A program made the translations under genes and the position numbers. Source: Mesorhizobium atlanticum (lineage in GTDB: Bacteria > Pseudomonadota > Alphaproteobacteria > Rhizobiales > Rhizobiaceae). From it: a DNA stretch of 64,000 nt. The stretch covers positions 62,001 to 126,000 of the forward strand of contig NZ_QMBQ01000009.1 of the NCBI RefSeq assembly GCF_003289965.1. The letters are read 5' to 3'. Under the pieces are notes generated by a model. The model made no database searches, was not told where the DNA came from, and worked only from the letters and a program-made list of their open reading frames with translations. The stretch's first letter is position 1. Every line of letters starts with the position of its first letter. This document shows, in pieces, positions 16,833 through 25,557 of this stretch.

Positions 16833-17500
16833 CAGGCATCTCCGCCCGCAGCACGAAGCGAAGCCATCGTGCGACCTCGTGGATTGACGGGTGCCCACAG
16901 CACCGGACCGGCAAGACCGCCATTGCGGCGAACGGCATCGAGGCGCTCGTTTGAGACCTCGAGGTAGCCGGCCACTGCCCGGGTGGGGCCGATCGCGCGC
17001 GGCTCGCCGAGCCGCTCGAGCGGCCAATCGGCCCGGCGCAGGATGCGCTCCATGCGCAGGTCGGTGACGGTGACGATGCAGCTCAGACCTCGCCATAGCC
17101 CGAACTCGATCATGCCTGCGAAGAGCGCGTAGGTGCCGGCAGCGATGCCGCCTGCCCCCTTGGCGGCCGACGGCGACAGGTCGAGCGCGAAACGACTGCT
17201 TTCCCAGATTCTTGGATCCTGCGGCGCCGGCTGCCCGTCCAGCAGGGCCGGAAAGACATCGCCAAGCATGGTCGGCCCGGTCGAGGCAAGCAGGCGGATG
17301 CAGCCGTCGACGCTGCCAGTTGAGCCGCGCAGCAAAAGATAGTGGGGTTTCAGCGCGTCGAAGCGATCGATCTCGTAGCCGCCGCTGGTGCTGACGTCCC
17401 AGTCCAGCCGCTCCTTGAAGACACGATGGCGCAGACGGTGCATTTCGTGGAGCTCGTCGGCGAAGTCGCCGTACCATTCGGGAGCAATGAGCTGCAGCAT
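16832..17500 (-). CDS. traI1: TraI1 acyl-homoserine-lactone synthase
   Basis: 222 residues, LuxI family. Conserved N-terminal residues are visible: MHRLRHRVFKERLDW (Arg and Phe, Trp of the SAM pocket), YEIDRFDALKPHYLL (FD), GCIRLLAST, then WESSRFALD and VTDLRMERILRRADW. It makes an acyl-HSL from SAM and acyl-ACP; the chain length cannot be read from sequence. GGAGGCCGATAATC precedes the ATG. A tra box lies 63-80 bases upstream, so TraR autoinduces it. The stop overlaps the fseA start. Confidence 0.9.
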   Translation of the reverse strand: MLQLIAPEWYGDFADELHEMHRLRHRVFKERLDWDVSTSGGYEIDRFDALKPHYLLLRGSTGSVDGCIRLLASTGPTMLGDVFPALLDGQPAPQDPRIWESSRFALDLSPSAAKGAGGIAAGTYALFAGMIEFGLWRGLSCIVTVTDLRMERILRRADWPLERLGEPRAIGPTRAVAGYLEVSNERLDAVRRNGGLAGPVLWAPVNPRGRTMASLRAAGGDA

Positions 17501-17562
17501 GATTATCGGCCTCCAGGCGGGATTGACCCTGCCATTGGAGGCCGAGCGTCAGGCCGAAGCAG

Positions 17563-17580
17563 CCTGTACAGCGGTACAGG
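17563..17580 (-). promoter_or_regulatory. tra box (TraR binding site)
   Basis: Perfect 18-bp dyad CCTGTACAGCGGTACAGG (arms CCTGTAC / GTACAGG, 4-base centre), between the traR stop and the traI1 start. Size, symmetry and place fit a TraR-AHL operator upstream of traI1-fseA. Confidence 0.85.
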
Positions 17581-17587
17581 TGCCTGG

Positions 17588-18313
17588 TCAGCCGAGACCC
17601 GTTCTGGCGGCTGAGAATTGCGCCACGGCCTGCACGCGGGTGCGCAGCCCAAGCTTCTTCCTGGCGTTCTCCAGGTGAAAGGCGGCGGTGCGGCGCCTGA
17701 TGCCAATAATGCAGGCGATGTCGCGTGCGGATTTGCCCTGCGCCGCCCATTCCAGGCATTCATATTCGCGCGGCGTCAGTTGCACGCCGTTGACCACCCG
17801 GTCGGCCGAGAGCTTGCGGCGGACGCAGATATGAAAGCAGGTCGCCATGAAGCGAAATGCCTCTTGGTAGCGCTCGGTCACCCGCAGGAGGGCCGGATTG
17901 AGCTCGTCTGCGGCAAAGCTCATGGCAGCGACGTTGCCCCGCTTGTCGAGGATCGGGATCGTCAAACCGCAGCGGATGCCGAACACGGCCGCCTCGTCGA
18001 AGAGCTTGTGCTCGAAATCCGATAGCCCGGTTCGGCTGTAGTGAAGTCCCCACAGAAACGGGCATTGGCTGCCTTGCGCCCGCGCGATCACCGGATCGAT
18101 GGCGTGATAATGGTTGCTCAGGTAATGAGCGGTCCAGCGCGGCGGATAGTTCGAGATCAGCCTTGGCTTTCCCGGCGCTCGTGGCGGCAGGCACAGATAG
18201 GCGAATTGGACGAGATCGAATGCCGCGGCCGCACGCGCCATCGCGTCGCGGAAATCGGTCTCATCGACGCTTTCCGACAGCTGCTCCAGGAAGGTCTCGA
18301 AGACAAATTGCAT
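17588..18313 (-). CDS. traR: TraR quorum-sensing activator (LuxR family)
   Basis: 241 residues from the ATG at 18313. The N-terminal autoinducer-binding domain shows YLSNHYHAIDPVI (Tyr and Asp of the AHL pocket) and PFLW. The C-terminal LuxR HTH runs from LTPREYECLEWAAQGKSARD through HLENARKKLG. It binds AHL made by TraI1, then the tra box. In the R7A model its output is fseA, and QseM antagonises it. First gene of the traR-traI1-fseA unit. Confidence 0.9.
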   Translation of the reverse strand: MQFVFETFLEQLSESVDETDFRDAMARAAAAFDLVQFAYLCLPPRAPGKPRLISNYPPRWTAHYLSNHYHAIDPVIARAQGSQCPFLWGLHYSRTGLSDFEHKLFDEAAVFGIRCGLTIPILDKRGNVAAMSFAADELNPALLRVTERYQEAFRFMATCFHICVRRKLSADRVVNGVQLTPREYECLEWAAQGKSARDIACIIGIRRRTAAFHLENARKKLGLRTRVQAVAQFSAARTGLG

Positions 18314-18619
18314 GCCTAGTCGTCCCCAGACCCTTCCGCCGCGCGGCATTCTCCGAAGTCGGCGGGCAGCTTGCCAAGGTGGATGGCCAAGTTCGCCGGC
18401 ACAGAGCGTTACGCGATCGCCAGTGCGCCACCTTCGGGCTGGCATTCCAACGATCGGAGAATGGCGATTGAAGTCTCTTCAGCATCCAATTCGAACTGAC
18501 AGGCGATGACACCGGATCCGCGGCACGCGCCATTCAACAAGTCGTGCAGCCGCGACAGATTTTCAGCCGTTTCGCCATCCGGCTGATAGCGCTTGCGCCA
18601 CGCGACATTTGGCCGACGC

Positions 18620-18868
18620 TCAAGCCGAGGCTTCGCCAAGCATCTTGAGCATGGCCAGCCGGATCCTGACGAGCTTGCGCACCGGCGCGTGATAATTTTG
18701 AGGAGCAGCGTCCACCACAAACACCAAGGTCATCAGATCCAGCAAGAATTGATGGATCGCGTCGGCAGTCATGACCGACTCGAACTGATGCAGCATCGAG
18801 CGCGCCTCGTTGACCGATTCAGCGCCGGGCGCATCGATCAACGCTTCGAGCCTTTCGAAAATCTCCAA
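18620..18868 (-). CDS. Hypothetical 82-residue protein
   Basis: The frame starts with TTG at 18868 behind GGAGGATTC and encodes a helical protein (EIFERLEALIDAP..., MTADAIHQFLLDLMTLVFVV). I recognise no family. It lies upstream of traR on the same strand. The adjacent +1 frame continues with protein-like sequence to 18409 (see findings), so the gene may be longer than annotated or frameshifted. Confidence 0.45.
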   Translation of the reverse strand: MEIFERLEALIDAPGAESVNEARSMLHQFESVMTADAIHQFLLDLMTLVFVVDAAPQNYHAPVRKLVRIRLAMLKMLGEASA

Positions 18869-19357
18869 TTCGGCGAATCCTCCATTGCATCAATTGCCGT
18901 ACGGCAGATTGCTATTGGCGTTACGCGAAAAATACCGCGCCAAGAGACGGCTACGCCACGACCCACGGGGGACCAGTCCGGAAACAGACCTCACCCCCTC
19001 GATGGAAGACACAAAAACTTGCTCGCAAGCCATCGAAAAATCCGTTTGCTCGCGGAACAAGCGGTGGCCTGCCACTGCGTCCGCATCGCGGTGACAACTC
19101 AAAGCCAGCTTCCCTCATACGCCCTGGCCTGCCTCAGGCCTCCGCCTCACCGAGCCCGGCGATAGCGCCTCAGTCCGGGCGACGAGGAGGACGTCTGCGT
19201 CTGTGCGAGTCACTATGGCCACATGGATTTTTCCCGCGAACTCCTGCATCCGGATGTTTTCTCGGCGACCATCTGCGATCAGGCTCGTTGCCTTTGGAAA
19301 AGCTTGTCCTCAACAACGACCTCCCCGGCATCTGTACGCTTCTAACGATGGCATAGA
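18869..19357. other. Intergenic region, no gene seen
   Basis: About 490 bases between the hypothetical gene and the phosphodiesterase gene. No supported gene; both flanking genes are on the minus strand. Confidence 0.4.
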
Positions 19358-20887
19358 TCACGTTGTTGGCGTTGCCGACAAAGAGGCGATGCTCGCGGAC
19401 AAGGCATCACGGATATCGGCGGATTCAAGATAAACTGCTCCACCGACCCTCACACGCTGAAGGCGCTGCAGGTATTCGCCGGTGCCCGTTTCATAGACCG
19501 TCTTGATCGTCGGCGGCCCATCCCCAGGGTTCTGGATAAAAACTTCGGCGAGAACCCGGCCGGTCATCGTCGAGGGTCGCGAGATGCCAAGCAGATCGAG
19601 CACTGTCGGCGCGAAGTCGCAAACACCTGAGGGCACGTGTGAGACGACCCCGCTCTTGATCCGTGGACCAGCCAGGATGGCGACCGATGCCATCTCCTTG
19701 GCATGCAGCCCCCCGTGCACACCAAAGCCGATAGGGGAATCCGCGCTCCAACTGCGGCCTAAGAGACCAAAGCGATCGAGACCGTCATCCGCCCGGAACG
19801 AGAACAGGATGTCCGCCGAACGGGCATGATCGGCGAAGACCAGGTGGCGTGCGAAGCTTCCCGGAGCCACCCCCTCCGACTCGCTTCGGCCAGTGGTAAA
19901 AACCGGGCCGCACCAAGGCCGTTCGGTCATCGCCGCGACTGCGCGGCGGATAATCGGCTCAGATGGCTCGGCCAGGTATATCGCTCCGACCTGCCCCGGC
20001 ATCACGGTTGCGTCGATACCTCGCGCTGGCGCTTGGCCGCAACGCAGCCCGGTCGCCTCAAGCGTTTCGAGCAGATCGGCTCGTGCATGAACTGTGACAT
20101 GACCATGATCGGAGGCGGCAATCAAGTGCACGTTCTGGGAAACACCCTCGGCCTCCCACCAATCGAACACCCGGCCGAATTGGCTATCGATGAAGCGAAT
20201 TGCTTCCAGTGTCTGCGGCGCACCAGTTCCGGAATAGTGGGAGGAAATGTCGGGCTCGCCAAAGGACAGGATCGCGACATCGGGCCGGATCTGCGGCCAG
20301 ATCACCTCGAGGAATGCGGAGGTCAAGAAGGCTTGAGCCGCGAGATCGGCGGTGCCCTGGGGCGCCGGCGCCGGCGTGGGTCCTAGCAGAGCTTCGACCC
20401 GCTGGAGCATCTCGTACGAAGTTGCGACACGGGGAAAGTGACCCGACAGCGTCAGTTGGCCGAGCGTCCGAGCCTTGTGATTCAGCATGCGGGTCGCCCC
20501 GGCGGAGTTCGAGGCCAGGACCGAGTATGTCCTACTGTTTGCCGCGAGTATCTCACCGAGACAGGGCACGCCGAGGAAATGGCCGCCGCTTGCAGTGTCG
20601 AGTTCCTCGATAAGGCGGTCGTCGCTGGTATCGACATAGCGCGGCATCCCGGACAGCCGATCAAGATACTTGTTGCCGACGATGCCGTGACGATCCGGCG
20701 TCGTGCCGGTGACGAGGCTAGTCAAGGCAATCCGCGTCTCGCTTGGATAGACCGTGCGATGTCGCGACAGTGTCGCGCCACGGCGCTTGAGCCTTTCCAA
20801 GTTCGGGGTCAGCCATGGGCTGATGAGATCGGGCCGAAGCCCGTCAAACAGCACGATGAGAACGTGAGTCGGCATGAAGCGGCTCAT
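19358..20887 (-). CDS. Alkaline-phosphatase-superfamily phosphodiesterase (NPP/phosphonate-hydrolase-like)
   Basis: 509 residues from the ATG at 20887, which overlaps the permease stop (ATGA). Superfamily metal and nucleophile regions: LIVLFDGLRPDLI (metal Asp), YPSETRIALTSLVTG with HGIVGN (nucleophile Ser/Thr), FGEPDISSHYSG (Asp/His) and AASDHGH (Asp-His-x-His), with a C-terminal HGG. No signal peptide is seen, so it is likely cytoplasmic. Relatives hydrolyse phosphodiesters, nucleotides or phosphonoacetate. As the last gene of a transport operon it should cleave the imported substrate. Substrate not known. Confidence 0.75.
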   Translation of the reverse strand: MSRFMPTHVLIVLFDGLRPDLISPWLTPNLERLKRRGATLSRHRTVYPSETRIALTSLVTGTTPDRHGIVGNKYLDRLSGMPRYVDTSDDRLIEELDTASGGHFLGVPCLGEILAANSRTYSVLASNSAGATRMLNHKARTLGQLTLSGHFPRVATSYEMLQRVEALLGPTPAPAPQGTADLAAQAFLTSAFLEVIWPQIRPDVAILSFGEPDISSHYSGTGAPQTLEAIRFIDSQFGRVFDWWEAEGVSQNVHLIAASDHGHVTVHARADLLETLEATGLRCGQAPARGIDATVMPGQVGAIYLAEPSEPIIRRAVAAMTERPWCGPVFTTGRSESEGVAPGSFARHLVFADHARSADILFSFRADDGLDRFGLLGRSWSADSPIGFGVHGGLHAKEMASVAILAGPRIKSGVVSHVPSGVCDFAPTVLDLLGISRPSTMTGRVLAEVFIQNPGDGPPTIKTVYETGTGEYLQRLQRVRVGGAVYLESADIRDALSASIASLSATPTT

Positions 20888-21756
20888 TGGAGTGCCTTGT
20901 CCATTCGGTCGCGCAGACAATCGCCAATTAGGCAAACCGACATTGTGCTTAAGGCGATGACAAGCGATGGTGCGATGAGGATCCATGGCGCGCGGGTCAG
21001 ATAGTCGCGGCCGTAGCCGACCATGTTGCCGAGCGAGGTCTGCGGCGGTTGCACGCCAAGTCCGAGGAAACTCAGCCCGCATTCCAACAGGATCACCTCG
21101 GGAAAGGCGAGCGTCAGGGTGACGATTAGGCTGGAGGCAATGTTGGGTAGGACATGGCGAATATAAAGCCGCCAGGGTTCCGCACCGAGCTGGCGCGCGG
21201 CAATGGCGTAGCCTTGCGCCCCGGCACTAATGGCCAGTACGCGGGTGATGCGGGCATAGCGCTCCCAGCCATGTAGTCCGAGAAGGGCGATGAACAGGGC
21301 AAGCGAGTTGCCAAAGAAGGCCAGGACGGCGAGTGCCAGAATGAGGAAAGGCATGCTGGCCTGGAAGTCGACGAATGCGAGCACGATCTGCTCGGCCCAG
21401 CGGCGGAAATGGGCAGCGAGAAGGCCGAGCGCTATCCCGAGTACGGCGCCGAGACAGGTGGCCTCGAAGGCGATCAGCAGGCTCATGCGGATCGACGCGA
21501 TGAGACGCGAGAGTACGTCCCGGCCTAGTTCGTCTGTCCCTAACGGATGCAGGACCGTGCCACCCAATCCAGCGGGCGGGGACAACCGATGGTGCAGGTC
21601 CAGCGCAGCATAGTCGTAGGGGGCCAATACGTCTGCCAGCAGCGCGATGGCGAGCATTAACGCGAGCCAGACTACCGCCGCGACGACCAGCGGCGGGATC
21701 GCGGTCCGCGCCGCCGACCTCGGCGGCGCAGCGCCTTCATGTGAGGCATTCAGCAT
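20884..21756 (-). CDS. ABC transporter permease, DppC/OppC type
   Basis: 290 residues. One N-terminal helix, then a periplasmic loop with LGTDELGRDVLSRLI, the family hallmark of the second peptide-type permease, then the BPD_transp_1 domain with an EAA-like loop (GAQGYAIAARQLGAEPWRLY). It pairs with the DppB-type permease, whose stop it overlaps by 7 bases. The family carries peptides, opines, nickel and phosphodiester sugars, so the specificity is open. Confidence 0.85.
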   Translation of the reverse strand: MLNASHEGAAPPRSAARTAIPPLVVAAVVWLALMLAIALLADVLAPYDYAALDLHHRLSPPAGLGGTVLHPLGTDELGRDVLSRLIASIRMSLLIAFEATCLGAVLGIALGLLAAHFRRWAEQIVLAFVDFQASMPFLILALAVLAFFGNSLALFIALLGLHGWERYARITRVLAISAGAQGYAIAARQLGAEPWRLYIRHVLPNIASSLIVTLTLAFPEVILLECGLSFLGLGVQPPQTSLGNMVGYGRDYLTRAPWILIAPSLVIALSTMSVCLIGDCLRDRMDKALQ

Positions 21757-22694
21757 CTGCCGGCTCCCGCGCAGAGCGGTGCTGTGCGGATGCGTGGGTC
21801 GAGCACACCGTAAAGCAGATCGACGGTGACATTGGCACCAATCATGACAGCGGCGATGAGAAGCAGGATGCACTGCACCACGGCGAGATCGCGACTGACC
21901 ACTGAGACGACGAGCAATCGGCCGAGGCCCGGCCACGAGAACACATTCTCGACCAAGACCGCACCGGCGATTAGGTTTCCGACCATGAAGCCTACAATGG
22001 TGAGCGTGGGGATTGCCGCATTGGGCAATGCGTGAGACACGATCACCCTTCGCCAGGGCAGACCCCTGGCGCTGCCGGCTCGGATATAAGGCTGGCCGAG
22101 CACTTCGAGCATGGCGCCGCGGGCGAAGCGGGCCAGCACCGCGGCGCCGCCAACGCCCAGGGTGACGATCGGTAGGATGCAATGGCCCAGTCCCCCGATG
22201 CCGCCCGACGGCAGCCATCCGAGTCTGATCGAAAACACCAGAACCAGTAAAAGCCCGAAAACGAAGGAGGGAACAGTGAAGCCCGCGATCGCTGCGACCA
22301 TCACTGCCCGATCGGTTCGACTGTTGCGTTGAAGGGCCGCATAGACGCCTGCCGGAATCCCGACTGCTAGACTAAAGAGCAGCGCCGGCACGGTGAGTTC
22401 CAGCGTCGCGGGGATGCGCTCGGCGACGACGACAACGGCTTCGCGCCCGTCGCGCATCGACTGGCCGAGATCGCCGTGCAGGATAGCCAGCAGATATCGC
22501 GCGTACTGAATCCACAGCGGCGCATCCAGGCCCCAGGCCTTGCGGAAGGCGGCGATGGCCTCGGGTGGCGCATCGACAGACATAATCTCCAAGGCCGGAT
22601 CGCCCGACACACGCAGCACGATGAAGGCGAAGGTCACAACCAGCGCGATGGTGATGAGCGCGCGCAACAGGCGCACGGCGAAAAAGCGCAGCAT
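21750..22694 (-). CDS. ABC transporter permease, DppB/OppB type
   Basis: 314 residues and six helices. Family hallmarks: the N-terminal MLRFFAVRLLRALITIALVV, DLGQSMRDG, the EAA loop YIRAGSARGLPWRRVIVSHA and the C-terminal LLYGVLDPRIR. It forms the inner-membrane channel with the DppC-type permease. Its start overlaps the stop of the upstream ATPase gene by one base. Confidence 0.86.
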   Translation of the reverse strand: MLRFFAVRLLRALITIALVVTFAFIVLRVSGDPALEIMSVDAPPEAIAAFRKAWGLDAPLWIQYARYLLAILHGDLGQSMRDGREAVVVVAERIPATLELTVPALLFSLAVGIPAGVYAALQRNSRTDRAVMVAAIAGFTVPSFVFGLLLVLVFSIRLGWLPSGGIGGLGHCILPIVTLGVGGAAVLARFARGAMLEVLGQPYIRAGSARGLPWRRVIVSHALPNAAIPTLTIVGFMVGNLIAGAVLVENVFSWPGLGRLLVVSVVSRDLAVVQCILLLIAAVMIGANVTVDLLYGVLDPRIRTAPLCAGAGRC

Positions 22695-23692
22695 CAGGCA
22701 AGCCTCCTGATGGCCGGGCCCCCGGTGGTGCCATGGACCGCGTGGCAGGCGACGCTACGACTCTCTTTGACGGGTTCAAGCGCCGGCAATTGCAGCTTGC
22801 ATGCCGATCCTGCGATGGGGCAGCGCGGGTGGAAAGCACAGCCTTTCGGCCGGTTCATGGGATTTGGCGGATCGCCTGGGAGCAGAATCCGTTCGGTCCG
22901 GCGTCTTCTCGGGTGCGGAATCGCCGAGACGAGCGCCTGCGTATAGGGGTGCAACGGCGCGCCGAAGACCTCATCGGGTGGTCCCTCCTCGACGATGCGG
23001 CCGAGATACATTACCGCTACGCGATGGCTGACCTGCCGGACGGCCCGGAGATCGTGACTTATGAACAGCATCGCAGTGCCGAGTTCTGCCTGCAGGTCGG
23101 CCAGGAGGTTAATGATCTGAGCCTGGATCGACACGTCGAGGGCCGACATAGGCTCGTCGCAGACGATTAGGTCGGGCCGTGGCGCCAGTGCCCGGGCTAG
23201 CACGGCACGTTGGCGCTGCCCGCCCGAGAGTTCGTGCGGATACCGAGTCGCATGATCGGTGCCGAGGCCAACGGCCGAGAGCAGTGCAGCCACACGCTCT
23301 GCTCGCTCGGACGGCGAACCGAAACGGTGGATGTCGAGCGGCTCGCGGATCTGTTCGCGGATGGTCAAGTGCCGGTCGAGCGCGGCCAGCGGATCCTGGA
23401 ACACCATCTGCATGCGCGCGCGGGAGGATCGCCAGCCCGGCTCGTGGGGCATCGGCAACACCGTGCCGTCGAAAGAGATTGCGCCGGCGTCCGCGGGCTC
23501 GAGGCCGATCAGGAGACGTCCAGTGGTCGATTTCCCGCAGCCGGATTCGCCGACCAGGGCAAGGGTTTCGCCGCGACGGATCGTCAGGGAGACGTCGTCG
23601 ACCGCATGGACGGTGGATTTTCGGCCGAAGAAGCCATGGCGCACGCCATAGCGACGAACCAGCCGTTCCGCCTTGAGGAGTGGGACGGTCAT
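22694..23692 (-). CDS. ABC transporter ATPase, DppF/OppF type
   Basis: 332 residues from the ATG at 23692 (which overlaps the upstream ATPase stop, ATGA). Walker A GESGCGKST, signature LSGGQRQR, Walker B LIVCDEP and the H-loop ISHD are all present. The C-terminal oligopeptide-transporter domain includes GCAFHPRCP. It energises the dipeptide-type importer encoded by the same operon. Confidence 0.86.
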   Translation of the reverse strand: MTVPLLKAERLVRRYGVRHGFFGRKSTVHAVDDVSLTIRRGETLALVGESGCGKSTTGRLLIGLEPADAGAISFDGTVLPMPHEPGWRSSRARMQMVFQDPLAALDRHLTIREQIREPLDIHRFGSPSERAERVAALLSAVGLGTDHATRYPHELSGGQRQRAVLARALAPRPDLIVCDEPMSALDVSIQAQIINLLADLQAELGTAMLFISHDLRAVRQVSHRVAVMYLGRIVEEGPPDEVFGAPLHPYTQALVSAIPHPRRRRTERILLPGDPPNPMNRPKGCAFHPRCPIAGSACKLQLPALEPVKESRSVACHAVHGTTGGPAIRRLA

Positions 23693-24696
23693 GCGAGTAC
23701 GACCTCCTTGTGTTCGGGCGCGCGGGCGTGTGCAAAGGACGAATGAAAGCATGCCGCCCGACGCCCAGGATGTTCCGCATCGACGGAAGCCAGTGCCGGT
23801 TCGGCGGCATCGCAGGCCGAGGTGTGACGTCTACAGCGGGGCCCAAAGGGACAACCTGGCGGCAGGCGGACGAGATCGGGGACCGAGCCCGGAATGGCGG
23901 TCACGCGACGTCTCGGGCCATCGACGTTAGGCAAAGCCGCGAGCAGAGCCGCAGTATAAGGATGGATCGGCCGCTCCAGCAGATCGTCTACCGGAGCCTC
24001 CTCGACGACGCGGCCGGCATACATGACCGCGACGCGCGAACAGGTTTCGGCGATAATGCCAAGATCGTGCGAGATGATCACGAGTCCCATGCCTGTCTCG
24101 GTCCGAACCTCGCGGAGCAGATCGAGAATCTGGGCCTGTATGGTGACGTCCAATGCGGTGGTCGGCTCGTCGGCGACGAGCAAGTCGGGTTCGCCGGCAA
24201 GGGCCGCAGCGATCATCACGCGCTGATTCTGGCCCCCCGACAGCTCGTGCGGGTACGCGTCGAGCCGCCGTCCCGCATCGGATATGCCGACCGCATCGAA
24301 CAAGCGCCTCGCCTCGGCTCGCGCCGCACGGCGGTCCATGCCACGGTGGAGCCTCAGCACTTCCGAGACCTGATCGCCGACCTTGTGTACTGGATTGAGT
24401 GAGCTCGCCGGATCCTGGAAGATCATAGCGATGCGCGCCCCGCGCACCCGGTCCAGGAATGGCGCGGGCATATGCAGAATATCCTCGCCTTGGAGCCGAA
24501 CTCTTCCGGCGACCCGGGCCTTTCGCCCCAGCAGCCCAAGAGCGGCAAGCCATGTCACCGATTTGCCGGATCCGCTTTCACCGACGATGCCAACCGCTTC
24601 ACCGCGCGCGACCATGAGATTCACGCCGCGCAAAACCGAAATGCCGCCGATCGAGACGCAGAGATCCGTCAATTCCAGGAACGGGCGTGTACTCAT
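23689..24696 (-). CDS. ABC transporter ATPase, DppD/OppD type
   Basis: 335 residues. Walker [10 protein letters not shown], signature LSGGQNQRV, Walker B LLVADEP, then the C-terminal oligo_HPY domain with [11 protein letters not shown]. It partners the DppF-type ATPase. The start overlaps the end of the DeoR gene (ATGA), so regulator and transporter are one transcript. Confidence 0.86.
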   Translation of the reverse strand: MSTRPFLELTDLCVSIGGISVLRGVNLMVARGEAVGIVGESGSGKSVTWLAALGLLGRKARVAGRVRLQGEDILHMPAPFLDRVRGARIAMIFQDPASSLNPVHKVGDQVSEVLRLHRGMDRRAARAEARRLFDAVGISDAGRRLDAYPHELSGGQNQRVMIAAALAGEPDLLVADEPTTALDVTIQAQILDLLREVRTETGMGLVIISHDLGIIAETCSRVAVMYAGRVVEEAPVDDLLERPIHPYTAALLAALPNVDGPRRRVTAIPGSVPDLVRLPPGCPFGPRCRRHTSACDAAEPALASVDAEHPGRRAACFHSSFAHARAPEHKEVVLA

Positions 24697-25553
24697 AGCG
24701 CCTGTCCGGACTGCGATCGCGTCGAACTGTTGTGACCGGTCGGGAGCAGAACCCTTACCCCTGCCTCCTCCAGCGCGATTGCCATATCAGGAGGTGCGGC
24801 CCTATCCGTAGCGAGAACTGCGACCCGGCTGAGCGGCAGCACCACATAGGCGTCCGATCGGTTGAACTTGGTGGCATCCGCCACGACGACGAGGCACCGC
24901 GCCCGCTCTGTGAGCTTTGCACCGATTGCGGCATGCCATTCGGACGGGCCGAGGAAGCCATGCACAGCATCAACGCTGCTCGCGCCGCAGACCGCAAGAT
25001 CGAATACCTGGTGGTCCAGCGCGTTAAGTATGTCGGGGCCAATCAGCGTTCGGGTGGTCGGCTTGAGCACGCCCCCGAGCAGCGTCACCTTAAAGCGGAC
25101 CTCCACGGCAAGTCGTGTGGCGATGTCGATCATGTTGGTCGTGACCGACAACGCCGGGCCTTGCCCTGCGAGCGCGTCGGCGAGCAGCAGCATGGTGGAG
25201 CTGCCGCCAAGGAAGATGTTCATTCCTTCCTGAAAAAGCGGCAGCGCGGCCTCGGCTGCCGCCATTTTCGCAGAGCGGTCGAGCTCGAGCCGCTCGGCAA
25301 CCGGACGGCGAGCAGTGAGGTCGACCGGCGCCATGGGCGCCACGCCGCCGTGAACTCGGCGGAGCAGTCCGGCCTGATCGAGCGCGCGGATATCTCTGCG
25401 GATACTCTCCTGCGAAACACCAAAGCGCTCTGCGAGGTCCCCGACAGCGATGATGTCGCCGTTGGAGATGAGCGTCAGGATCTGCTGCTGTCGCGCCGCC
25501 CCAAGTCTGGCACTGCCACGCGGCTGCGGCGCGTCGCGCTCTTGGTCCACCAT
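24693..25553 (-). CDS. DeoR/GlpR-family transcriptional regulator
   Basis: 286 residues from the ATG at 25553, four bases after the binding-protein stop. N-terminal DeoR HTH: RQQQILTLISNGDIIAVGDL with SQESIRRDIRALDQAGLLRR. The C-terminal sugar-phosphate sensor contains FLGGSSTM, TTN and the LGG repeats of the family. DeoR repressors usually respond to phosphorylated sugars or polyols, which fits a phosphodiester importer. It may bind the phased A-tract repeats upstream of the operon (27192-27227). Confidence 0.82.
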   Translation of the reverse strand: MVDQERDAPQPRGSARLGAARQQQILTLISNGDIIAVGDLAERFGVSQESIRRDIRALDQAGLLRRVHGGVAPMAPVDLTARRPVAERLELDRSAKMAAAEAALPLFQEGMNIFLGGSSTMLLLADALAGQGPALSVTTNMIDIATRLAVEVRFKVTLLGGVLKPTTRTLIGPDILNALDHQVFDLAVCGASSVDAVHGFLGPSEWHAAIGAKLTERARCLVVVADATKFNRSDAYVVLPLSRVAVLATDRAAPPDMAIALEEAGVRVLLPTGHNSSTRSQSGQAL

Positions 25554-25557
25554 GACC

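Noticed and set aside
16581-17759. 392-codon frame read as one long gene
   Set aside because: Only its last 83 codons (from the ATG at 16832) are coding; the rest is antiregister with traI1.
18409-18720. Separate 103-codon gene
   Set aside because: No start codon outside the overlapping hypothetical gene; treated only as a possible frameshift extension.
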